This document shows positions 49,190 to 59,469 of a stretch of DNA of 64,000 nucleotides, piece by piece. The notes under the pieces are model-generated. The model ran no database searches, was not told where the DNA came from, and saw nothing but the letters and a program-made list of their open reading frames with translations. Each line of letters opens with the position of its first letter. Position 1 is the stretch's first letter. This DNA comes from Plectrocnemia conspersa (Eukaryota; Arthropoda; Insecta; Trichoptera; Polycentropodidae), in the NCBI GenBank assembly GCA_009617715.1, contig VTFK01000096.1:186001-250000 (forward strand). The letters are read 5' to 3'. Position numbers and translations under genes: made by a program.

Positions 49190-49680
49190 TACACCAGTCC
49201 TGAACAGGACCGCAAAGAGCGGACCCGGGCCCTAGGAAAACAATGATTCCGGGCCTCATGACAAAAATGGTATTATATATATTTTTAACATCATACCTAA
49301 TTTACATTCGTTGAATATTTCCTCTCATGTCTAATATTTTTTAAACATTCAAAAAGCAATTAAAGTTTGCAAGCAAATTTTAACACAAATGGAGCCACGT
49401 CAAAAAACTACAATCCGTTCCTTTGAACAGTAATGTTTATTGTGAAAGTACTACCTAAAAAGTGGGTGCTTTTGAAGACAATGTTCCGCTCCTTTTATTT
49501 ATTTTTTATTGAAAAGAACTTATAACTGAAATAGACATCAGTACATACATCTCAAACAACTGTAGTTTAGTTGAGACTCATTATTTGAAGTCGGTTTTTA
49601 CTTTTTTTATACATATATTCTTGCTATGATTTTTTCTAGAGTCGGGCTCCGGGAATTTGCCACCTCTTCCCCCTCCATGT
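49190..49680 (-). repeat. Repeat A, 5' half
   Basis: On the - strand it matches the 5' half of the copies at 14.96 and 22.54 kb: CCCGACTCTAGAAAAAATCA, CGGAACATTGTCTTCAAAAG, TGACGTGGCTCCATTTGTGT and CGAATGTAAATTAGG. It shows that the family also occurs without its 3' module. Confidence 0.7.
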
Positions 49681-49725
49681 CCTTAACTACTATTTATATG
49701 CTCTTACCAGTTAGTTCTGCAATAA

Positions 49726-49970
49726 CCAGCACAATAGATGAGTGGTATAAGTCTCACAATTAACCTAAAAAACCTGACCTTAGCGTTTTTAAATTTTTAT
49801 CGTGTCTGTGAAACATTAAATATTTATAATTCCAATCGATCATCACAGATTAGGTTTACCTAGATTTTCCTAATCTTACACATGAATATCGTGATGATTA
49901 ATTAAAAAATCGAGCTGGTATTGAAAATTCATTTATATTAAGTTCAGAGAATATCTTATATATATTAAAA
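49726..49970 (+). repeat. tRNA-like SINE copy 5
   Basis: It begins CCAGCACAATAGATGAGTGG, with an A-box-like GAGTGGTATAAG near position 12 to 25 of the element. It continues with AATCGATCATCACAGATTAG, GTTTACCTAGATTTTCCTAA and TCGTGATGATTAATTAAAAA, and ends near TTCAGAGAATATCTTAT. It is the best-preserved body of the five copies. Confidence 0.65.
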
Positions 49971-51897
49971 AAAAAGAGAGAAAAAACAGATAATAGCGTG
50001 CTATACTAGAAATTGCTTTCCATATAAATATGCAACATCAATCCGATTAATAAAAAAGATGCTACAGCTTCTACCAACAAATGTTTCGATGTTGCGACCA
50101 GAATAAAACGGTGCATTTTTACAACAAATTAACCAGAGTATGAACTTTTCCTTCATAGACAAAACAAAGCATTTCAGACACCAATGCATTAATTCCATAA
50201 AATTGTTGTATATTTCTATTTGTGTGCTTTGACATTTTTTTTTTTTTTTTTTTTACTTGATAACAGGCCAGTAACCGTATACATAAATATTCTCGTAGAA
50301 AGAACCATAATTTTCAATATCGTACTTCGCTTTACTGACGATTTCTATTTGTTTATAATTTAATATATTATTACCTAGTCCTTCTTCAAATTAAATCCTA
50401 ATTTGTAGGTGTGCTAAGAAATCGGATGGTAGATTTTCTTTAGGTCTCAATGCGCCCCTGTCCGCGTTCGCCCCAACCCAAATTCTTCCCGCCCAACCCG
50501 CCCACTACCACACTGTCACATTACGCAAAGTGGTTTTGCCATCAAACGCAAAACGCGAATTCACTTTGCGCACGATGCTTCGCCCCCTCAGTCGAGCACT
50601 AATGGTACAATCAAACCAAAGCTTAATAACATTTGCCATCATCATTCGCGGTCTTCCTTTTTTATCATTTTAGAAAAAAAAACATACACATGTTTGCTAA
50701 AAAGTATATGAAGTACCATCGAGCTTCTGCCGCATTTATGTTAAGGTTTATTAAATATTTATATTATGTAACTATTTTTTTTTATATAAAAAAAATTGTG
50801 TTTTGCCATGTTTAGCATATTATTCATACTAAAAAGTAGCGCAAAAAATATGACCCGATTTTCTTTGTTCATCTTTATTTGTGCTATGACACCAAACTGC
50901 TGAATCTACGTGTCCTCTAACCCCCAACTAATTTAATATAATCGCGTTATATGACTAATAAGTGACAGATGCAGCGTCTTCGAAAAAGTAGAACCTAATC
51001 ACCTATTCAGCGTAAAATATAATATAGATATACCAAAGAGTAACTTTGAGGAGATATGATCTTGTGCATAATATGAATATTTGTAGTTCCCCAGAAGCGA
51101 TACTCATGCTTATTTGCATTCCAGAAAGATGAAAAGCGCCTTGTCTCTTATGATGATTTTTTATTGAAAACTCATCCACTTCATTGTTGAAATTTATATT
51201 GCTTTGACCGTACAGCAGAGAGGCCCCGGGCGGCGCTTGCTTGGGGGCGGCATATTCGCGATGGGATCGTATAGTGTGGTTCTTAACCCTGAATGCACTA
51301 AAACATATATAAATCCACGAATAACAAGAGCTTAATAATAACCAATTTATTATTTTAAGAAATGCTGATTTTATGACCCTGCAAAAAATGTATGGGGGGA
51401 CGGCAATTTTAAGGATCGCCCTGGGCGGCACATACTCTAGCTATGCTACTGCTTGGAGGTCTCTATGCAACAGCTTAATTATATACGGATTTTTCATCCA
51501 AAATACACTGCAGAAAACATCTCGAAATGCCCTAATGTTTTGCTCGTTTTCTCACATACGCCACCGGCTCCATCTCGACACTTTGTCGAACAAGTGCAAT
51601 ATTATCTACCGAATGCCTTGTTCATGGCGTGGCATAACTAGTCCTATTTTTGTGTTGTTCAATTATGTTTAAGTTTGACTGTTAAGCGTCAAATTGTTCA
51701 CGCAGTTGGTACCTGGCGATTGCGAAATTTTCTGGGCTTGTCTATGATTTTTTATATGTAAATCGATAGAGAATTACCAACATTCAGGATGATGATTTTT
51801 TGATAGTATATTAATTTGAGTAACTTTCAAAATATGTTAAAATGAATTATATAAAAATTGTTGATTAATTTAAATATATTTTTATGTATATTTTCAG

Positions 51898-52016
51898 GGG
51901 GTGGCGGAGGAGGTGGTGGTCCAGAGTTCAGCTATAGTTCTGCGTATAGTGGACAATATGCTGCTGCGCCTTACTCTCACGCAGCGTACACCCACGGCGG
52001 CTTGCTCTCCAAGTGG
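51898..52016 (+). CDS. sv: Pax2/5/8 exon 10 (C-terminal Tyr-rich transactivation exon)
   Basis: The exon encodes W-GGGGGGGPEFSYSSAYSGQ, then YAAAPYSHAAYTHGGLLSKW, in phase with exon 9. The segment PEFSYSSAYSGQYAAAPYSH aligns with the conserved Pax2/5/8 C-terminal block (SEFSGNPYSHPQY), and GGLLSK with its NPALLSS. The acceptor is TATTTTCAG before 51898. The in-frame stop TGA at 52017 lies inside a consensus donor, AAGTG/GTGAGT (intron from 52016). If the donor is not used, the protein ends LLSKW. If it is used with the acceptor at 54918, the junction codon is again TGA and the protein ends LLSK. A weaker donor two bases earlier in the frame (AA/GTGGTG, intron from 52013) would instead add exon 11. 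With exon 1 the total is about 443 residues. Confidence 0.88.
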
Positions 52017-52779
52017 TGAGTAAAAAATATGATATTTTTAGTATTACAACATTTTGAGAAACTCAACTCGGCAGCCGTCCAAACGAATAAATCTGACACT
52101 GTAAAACTTGCCAAAAGTACGTTACGTCGTCGGCGTAACTTTCAATTGTCGCAATATTTTGCCAGGATTGTAAAAAAGTTATATATTTTAAATAAAAATA
52201 TAGCAATGTTATTTATCTGAATAGACTGGATACGATTTGATATTTTTATATTACCTATCAGTATAAAAATTATGGGTTACTTACAGATACTTATTTATTC
52301 TTGAAAGTTAATCATTTCGAAGTATATTATTATTATTGTTTTTAGACACTATTATTGCAAAATTTAGAATCAATATCAGTCCAATTTACAAAGTTTATTC
52401 ATTATATGTACAATGCATATTAAGCAAATTTACATCTTTAAAAAAAATTCTCTTTAAATAAAAAAAAATATCTATAGTAGATCATTTTTGACCTCTTTAC
52501 TATTTAATTACTATTCTGATACAGGGTGGTGAATCACGCCAAATAAACAAACTGAATCAACATATTTATAAACTCTATTTTTTAATAGAAATCTGATTCA
52601 AAATACGGCAGTTATTTTAGTCACAAAATTTTTACATATAATACATATATGCACATACTAAGAAAATGATCGAAATATAATACAAAAAAAAACATTTTTG
52701 CTTTAATTTAAATTATTGAACGTTTATGCCATATGATCTTTCATATTTTTTTAAATTTTTTTAATAGCTGGGAAGTCAA

Positions 52780-53215
52780 TTTTACAGGGGGGACAAAATT
52801 GGCCAATCAGTGGTCGTTTTTTTAATATCTCCATTACATTAAGATAATACAACTTAACTTAATTTGACAATATTACGACTTGCAATAAGTGAGAATCAGA
52901 TTAAGCATATCTAAACCGAATTTTGATTAATATGAGAGCACAAAAAACAATTATCCCTTCTCAGAAGTCAAAAATTCACGTCAAAAGCAATAAAATCGGG
53001 CTTCTCTGAAACAATAGATTCGAGACTGATTTTTTTAGATTCTTTTTGAGGGGTAATCCGAGGAATTTCTGGTTTAGAATCAGGGACGTCATTTCAGCTT
53101 TTTTTAATATTTATATATTATTAAGATTCATAATATTTAATTAAATGACATGCATTTTTCTGGCCAAATTCAAGTAGGAGCAAATGCTTCCACCTGCCCC
53201 TCCCAAATGACGTCC
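52780..53215 (+). repeat. Repeat B copy and adjacent B body fragment
   Basis: 52780-53000 carries TTGGCCAATCAGTGGTCGTT, AATAAGTGAGAATCAG, ATCTAAACCGAATTTTGATT and ATTCACGTCAAAAGCAATAA. Next to it, 53085-53215 carries GGGACGTCATTTCAG, AATGACATGCATTTTTCTGG and a closing AAATGACGTCCCTG. This gives inverted GGGACGTCATTT/AAATGACGTCCC ends 110 bp apart. Confidence 0.65.
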
Positions 53216-54012
53216 CTGTTTAATATCCTCTATTATGAAACAAACTGGTTAGAAAATTCAGTTGATATATTTAGAATATCTATTTTTGAGAGAAGGTTCA
53301 TGGCCATACAATTAAAACTATGTTGAATTGAAAAACGTATTTTTTATTGCAATTTTTACTATACATAGATCATATTTTCCCTTTATACTTGTTTTTCTAT
53401 GATTTTTTTTATACAAAGTTAGAATTGTTTTATTTTTTTAAATAGCCGAACTTAGCCGAGATATTTACTAGATATATTTTAAAGGCAACTTTGATTTAGA
53501 TATTATTTTTCTCTCAAAAGTCGTTATATGCAATATAAATATAAAAAAGTCGTGTTATTCAATAATTATATTTCTTAATAAATCTGCCTAGAATATATTA
53601 AATCTAGACAGATATGAAACAACAACTAATCCATACCTAGAGCCCATTAAATAGTCGACCTCTAAAATATGAGACTTTATAAGAAAAACGTACACATAAA
53701 TCAAATAGCAAAACAATTATTTTTGTTGATCTCTAAAGAATTCAAGTCCATATATCATCTTTATGTCATTATATACAGCTAAATTTAGTAAAATAGTGTC
53801 TAAACTTTAGAAATATAAGTGCTAATATTCTAGATAGATTTTTATTTTCTTTTTTCGAGACTTTTTCTAAAAAAAATTTAAGTCAAGAATTCTCATTTAT
53901 CGAGAATATCCATTGAGCTTATTTTTGTCAAAAATTAAATTTGTACGAATATTTTATAACCGCTGCATAAGAAAGGGTGAGTCCGTGTTAGATGTATAAA
54001 TATATGCATGCT

Positions 54013-54125
54013 TTCTTATTTATTTAAATTAAATTAAGACCGTTGTAACCTATCAAGTTACCCCAATGCGCAACGATGGTCGAAAATAATACATTGTATT
54101 ATTTAAATACACAAAAAATAATACA
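54013..54125 (+). repeat. Repeat C copy 2
   Basis: It matches 47735-47835, with TATTTAAATTAAATTAAGAC, AAGTTACCCCAATGC, CGATGGTCGAAAA and CATTGTATTATT in the same order and orientation. Confidence 0.6.
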
Positions 54126-54917
54126 TAGAAAGAAAAGCATAAAATATTAAAATTATGTGTTACGAACCGGACCAGCTCCTCGTAGCTGAAATTAAACAGA
54201 TCAATGTGCAATACCAACGTATTAAGGAGCTTTATTTATAATATGTATTTATTTTTTTAATAATATATTTTTTCTTACTACTTTTACTAGTTACTTTTTT
54301 ATATATTTAAAATTAATTTAGTGTGCACAATACACTTTATGATTGCCAATTATATATTCCATAAATTATTGTATCATTGTTTATTAGGCAACAAGAATTC
54401 GATGGATGTTTTACATCTTAGAATGGAAATTTTCTACCGGTTGATATAGAAAGCTCTATCTGTATTACTTTGAAGCGTTGCATTAAATCGTATCACACAC
54501 GGGAAGAGAGGTTTCAATAAATCGAGACCCTTCTTTTCAATTTATGGTCCCGCGAGGACACCGACGGGGTATTGAAAGAGCGGGTCAGTGGTTCCGGTCC
54601 CGCGGGAACCATTCGTTTCGCAACGAATGTATCGCAGCAGCGATTGCTTTTTTCCTCTGCTCCACTCCGACTAGGCACAGATTTAATTTTCTATTAAATG
54701 CCACACTAAATCATACACGTCCTAGGAGACACGACAGATTGATTGTTGGTATTAAAAGGGGTCGAAATGGATTAATTTGAGTTAATGGATGGAATATGAG
54801 CCTAACTTATTGTAGAAAAGTGTAATTTTATTTTTATATTCTTTAACTAAAAAATATCGTTTTTCTTTCAAATGTAAATAAACTACATTCAAGATTTAAT
54901 TTCTTTATTTATTTCAG

Positions 54918-54963
54918 ATATGAGTTAAATGGTCGCCATTCACCACATCAATCTCCAAGATGA
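54918..54963 (+). CDS. sv: Pax2/5/8 possible exon 11 (C-terminal tail)
   Basis: A strong acceptor (TTCTTTATTTATTTCAG before 54918) opens a stretch that, in phase 2, reads YELNGRHSPHQSPR and then stops at 54961-54963. The peptide is compact and Ser/Pro/His-rich, like a Pax C-terminus. It joins in frame only if exon 10 ends at 52012 (AA/GTGGTG, giving LLSK-YELNG). With the stronger donor at 52016 the junction codon is TGA, which places the stretch in the 3' UTR. A single base change from CGA (Arg) to TGA would explain this. Coding status is therefore open, but use as a spliced last exon is plausible. Confidence 0.45.
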
Positions 54964-57020
54964 AACGAAGTGCAAGAAAAAAGTGTAAAAAGGTGATAGT
55001 TGACAAGACTCAGCATTATTGATACGCGTCGATATCTAAACTTTAACAGTGAATAAATTAAAAATACATGTATGATAAACGTATATGTATGTGTATATTT
55101 ATGTATATAAATACGCGTAATAAATACACATACTCGTATATTTATTGTGAAGTTCTTAAAGCAAAAACTTCTATGTAATATAAAATGACGTTTTGGTGTA
55201 AAATGAATGTGAACCATATATAATTTCATTGTATCAGTATTGTTACTGATATACCAAATTTACGTTTTATTTTATTTTTTTAATATTCGCGTTCCAAATG
55301 AAGATGTTTTGTTTAATATTTATAGATACAATTTATTACTAACGTTCTTTCTCTGATTATATAAATATATATTTGAGTCGCATCTCGGAAATAGTAAGAA
55401 TTTACCGCTTCGTATTTAAACGTGTAATAGTGTATTATTAGGACGTTAATCGCAAATGGTCACAGATTATTAAAGGCTCATCCGCAAAACTTTTTAATAA
55501 AAAAACATAAACAAATCAAATAGAAGAATTTACCTTAACTATATCTCAAATGTCCAAAAATTATCAATATTGTTTTATAAGAAATTTTTATCTAGTATTA
55601 AACGAATTGTAAATATTTAATTTTATTTGACATTGTATGTAATTAATTTTTTGTTCATCGAATCGATTGAATCATTGAGAGATTAATACGCGAATTGATT
55701 GAAATTAAAGCATTTAATAAATAAAAATAGTGTAAAACTATAGACGGTAAACACCAAAGAAATTATTTTGTTAACCTTAATACATTTTTTTATTATATAA
55801 AAATGCACAATATGTTATGAGATTATTAATTTTATATATACTTTTATGTTCACTAGCTTTCTTTCTTCGATAAACATGTATAATATGATTTAGATTTAAG
55901 TTGAATAATTATCGTTACAATGCGTTTTTTATTTTGTTAATTTTCCAATTTTATATATTTTTTACCGAAAAATAATGTGAATATTTTTTACAAACGAAAA
56001 GCAAAGTTACGCTTTATAATGTAATTTAATGCACGATAACATTGCTTAACAATTAAAATACTTTTTATTGCTATGAATAAGTCTTTTCCTAAAACTTTAC
56101 CAATGTTATCGATGAAGAAATAATAGTTGTATTAATTTTTATTTTTTTATAATTTTCTATCCGTCCATTATTTAATTTTAGGTTTAATTTAATTTAGCTA
56201 ATTTAAAGCTTCGTCGACCTCAGTGATTTAATTATTATTTTACCTTTTATGTAATCTGAACCTTCAAATTATAATTAAAAACCAATGAATAGTTTAATTT
56301 TTAATGTTATATAAAAAAAAAAACAAATAATATATTTTTAGCATTTTTTATTCACTAAATGTTTTTTATTTTTATTTTTTTATATTTAGTTATTACCAAA
56401 GAGAGCTCGTGTATTATTAATTGGAGTTTTTAATTTACGATTGTTGTATTGTAAATTGTTAACGAAACGTTTGGTTTTACGTGATGTAAATTATTTTTAT
56501 TATATGAATAAGCATGTGATAAGTTTAAAATACATATTTATACACTTTGACATTTTTAGAAAAAAATCATAGTATTTAAACGAATTACAAGATTATTTTA
56601 TCAAGTTTAGTTTGTGAATATGTACGTCTATTATTTTAAAATCAGTTTAATACATGCGATCTAAATTAGATCGTTATATACATATCTCTCATAATCCAAA
56701 CTATTGAACCCAACGCATTTGATTTTCAGAAATACTTGCCTAAATAATTTAATTTCATATACTCATGCTCGTTTTAGTTGAGTTTCTTTTACTATTGTAT
56801 TGTGTAGAATTGTAAAATTAATCATAAATGAATATTTAGTTGTTTAAGAATAGCTATCATTAATAAATTTATCAATTATTCATTAATTTATAGTGTTAAT
56901 TTTAAGACAAAAATAATAATTTACAAATTAATAAAAAGGGTATCTATTGTACCTATCTCACCATTTATTATAAAAAAACGAAAAATCACACAAAATAAAG
57001 TTTTAAAAATACATACTGCT
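54964..57020 (+). other. sv: Probable 3' UTR of the Pax gene
   Basis: This is AT-rich sequence without coding frames. Many polyadenylation-type AATAAA hexamers occur, for example near 55120, 55715 and 56995. The last group (AAAATAAAG at about 56994) precedes the transposon cluster and is a reasonable upper limit for the transcript. The extent is inferred from hexamers only. Confidence 0.4.
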
Positions 57021-57314
57021 TTGTTACTTTTATCCCTAACAAAATCATTATAATTTTAAATGTCATAGTTTTAAAAAATAAAGTTTAAACTAAGTAATCT
57101 ACATTATGTATTTCTAATAAATTAACCATCATGGTTCGAAGATTATTTTATTAAGCGATGAAGAGCGCCATCTCTATATTTTTTTAAATTAATATTAAGC
57201 AGAAACTTAAACCTAAAATAAAAAAATAATTATTCCATTTAAAAATCAGAGATGGGAGAAACCGTAACTTACCAACGCAATTTTTAAAATTAAATCCAAA
57301 TGTATAGTTTTTTA

Positions 57315-57545
57315 CAGGGCTGTGGAGTCGGAGTCGGAGTTGGAGTTTTGGTGTTTTGGCCGGAGTTGGAGTCGTGAAAAATGAGCGACTCCAACCATTT
57401 TTTCTATAAAATGCATTTTTTTAAATTATGAAATTTTAATTGCGTAATAATGAATGTGTATAGCGTATGAATATTAAACGTGTAGAAGAACACCAAAAAT
57501 ACCTGATAAAATTAATCTTTTTTTGAGTCGGAGTCGGTATGTAAA
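57315..57545. mobile_element. hAT-type terminal fragment rich in GGAGTCGGAGTCGG
   Basis: It starts CAGGGCTGTGGAGTCGGAGT, a terminal sequence I associate with hAT elements in several animal genomes. GGAGTTGGAGT and GCGACTCCAAC follow, and a last GAGTCGGAGTCGG lies near 57525. No matching inverted right end (CTCCACAGCCCTG) is present, so the copy is truncated. There is no transposase. Confidence 0.5.
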
Positions 57546-57599
57546 ATAGTGACATCTATTTCAGCGTTCTCGTTCTCGCTCTCGTTCGTTCTCAGATCA

Positions 57600-58400
57600 G
57601 CCATTATTGAACAATTTTTCAATGATTTTTATTATGTTTTGAAGTCTATCTACTGCTCGATGAAGATTTTAAAGAACATAAAATGGTCGTGTCGTCCGTA
57701 AATAAAGCGATGATATCATTTCTGTGAGATTTAGTTGGGAAAACACTCGTAAATAGTGTGATTAGCAAGGGTTCCAAAATTTAACCACGGGAGACTCCAG
57801 CAGATAAGGGCCAGGAAGTTAACAAATAATTTTCAACTTCAATTTGAAATATTCTAACGCTTAATTAATTTAGCTAAAGCTACTGGAAAAATCAATTTAG
57901 TTAGCTTATATATAATACCTGCATACCAAACGCGATCAAAAGCTTTAGCAATGTTCAAAAACATTGCTCCTGTAGTCATTTTTCTGTCAAAGCACTTTTG
58001 AATACATATATCACAACTCGATGACATCATCTAAAGCCAAATTGCTAATCGAGCAAGTTATTAGTAATATTAACATGTCTAGAATTAAATTTTGAATTAT
58101 CTTCTTGTATATTTTGCTCGCGACAGGCAATAAACTTGCAGGTCGATAGCTCGAAGGAAGGATTGGGTCCATACCCAGTTATCGAATAACCATTACATCA
58201 GCTTGCTTCCACACGGATGAAAAATATATACAAGCAAGCGACGAATTCATAATATTTAGGAAACAATCGACGGCAATCAGTGGAAGTATTTTAAATGCTT
58301 TATTAAGAAGTCATTTCCGGAGTCTTGCGTTTAGGAAGTCGTTGAATTATGTTAGTTAGTTCTTGAGTTATTTTTTTTATTGGTTTTACAAGATAATCTC
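57600..58400 (-). pseudogene. Jockey-like non-LTR retrotransposon, reverse transcriptase relic
   Basis: On the - strand, reading down from 58400, landmarks of a non-LTR reverse transcriptase appear in order. These are IIQRLPKRKTPEM, WKQADVMVIR then PSSYRPAS, FLNIAKAFDRVWYAGIIYKL, AGVSRG-ILEPLL and LFTDDTTIL. They correspond to the KKAPG, SYRPISL, AFD-VWH, G-PQGS and F/YADD blocks of the Jockey-type RT. The catalytic FADD reads FTDD, and several in-frame stops and frame changes break the sequence. Neither an endonuclease domain nor a poly-A end was found. It is inactive and 5' and 3' truncated. Confidence 0.8.
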
Positions 58401-59469
58401 TGATTTACTTTTCAATTTTATTCATACAAATTCTTTTTAACTTTATTAATATCAACTGTGTATTAATTTTGTATTTTTATTCTTTGTCAGTATTTTCTTT
58501 GCAATTACTTCTGTTTATTGTTATTTTCACTATGTTTTGATTTTGTTATTATTCCGGTTATTTTTTCCAATATTTTGTTGACGTACTTATGAGACGTTAC
58601 AGATTATTGCTCAGTTCCGAAATAAAATAATCGAGTTGTTGTATCTAAAAATGATGTTGAGCCATTAGTGTAACTACAATAAATTACGCTCATTGAGTTT
58701 TTAAAATATTTCACATTGATAATTAATAGTAAATATAATAAATTAATAATAAAAAAATTCATCTCAATAAAAGCGCTGGTTTTTATTATTATTTTATCCT
58801 TAGGAATTGAAACGAAGTAATTACTTTTTGTACTCAGAAGATACAATTACATATTTTTGAAAATATCTTTGTTTTATAAAATATCTTTTTTTTCACTAAA
58901 AAATTAGAGTAATTTCAATACTATATGCATGAAAATTATATTATAAAGTAATACAATATTTTACTAGTAGATAAACATTTTTTAATTAATAGTTGTTCAG
59001 TAATTATTATGAATAATAATATAATTTATTTGCAGGAGTTTGAAATAACAAAAAAAGACATATGGTTACATTAGTTTTTATTATATCCTTAGATTTACAA
59101 TAAATCGTAATTGTATTTAACACATGCATGTAATAAGATTAAATAAAAGATATGCGAATGCTCAGCAAATACACAACAAATATTTATTTATGCGAAATTG
59201 CAATAGTATATCACTTTCATTATATTACGCATGACACATGTATCTAACCTAAAAGGACACGTAATATTGTAATTTAAATAAAAATGATATAATATATGGA
59301 TGTTTATTATCGTAAAAAAAATTATAATTATTTAAAATCAATAAATAAGACTGACACAAAATAAAAAAATCAGTAAATTAAACAAAAAGAAAACAGAATT
59401 AATAATGATACATATTAATATGTGTATGTATAACATACATTAATAATTATATTACAATTAGCAACTATA
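58401..59469. other. AT-rich intergenic stretch
   Basis: Very AT-rich sequence between the RT relic and the mariner. Short frames such as the one at 58604-58846 are simple AT-rich chance ORFs. Nothing was recognised. Confidence 0.6.

Larger units (their letters stand above)
43719..51897 (+). other. Intron 9 of the Pax gene
   Basis: An 8.2 kb intron rich in mobile sequence. It holds SINE copy 4 (44055-44330), a possible hAT-like MITE (44336-44553), a tandem array with 178-bp period (44540-44990), a hAT-type MITE (45091-45330), repeats C and B (47735-47835, 47870-48200), a - strand repeat A 5' half (49190-49680) and SINE copy 5 (49726-49970). GC-rich islands lie at 46190-46340, 47040-47300, 48880-49110 and 50440-50600. 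The 51000-51450 part contains GGGCGGC-rich pieces that look like transposon remains. Confidence 0.65.
52020..54917 (+). other. Intron 10 (or 3' UTR) of the Pax gene
   Basis: It holds a repeat B copy and a further B body fragment (52780-53215) and repeat C copy 2 (54013-54125). A more GC-rich stretch at 54470-54780 contains a frame I do not recognise. The rest is AT-rich. Confidence 0.55.

Noticed and set aside
50220..50256. Long T run as a possible retrotransposon tail
   Set aside because: No adjoining element or target duplication was seen; a simple homopolymer is the easier reading.
51003..51431. 142-codon - strand frame
   Set aside because: No recognisable domain; it crosses sequence with transposon-like GGGCGGC pieces and lies in an intron.
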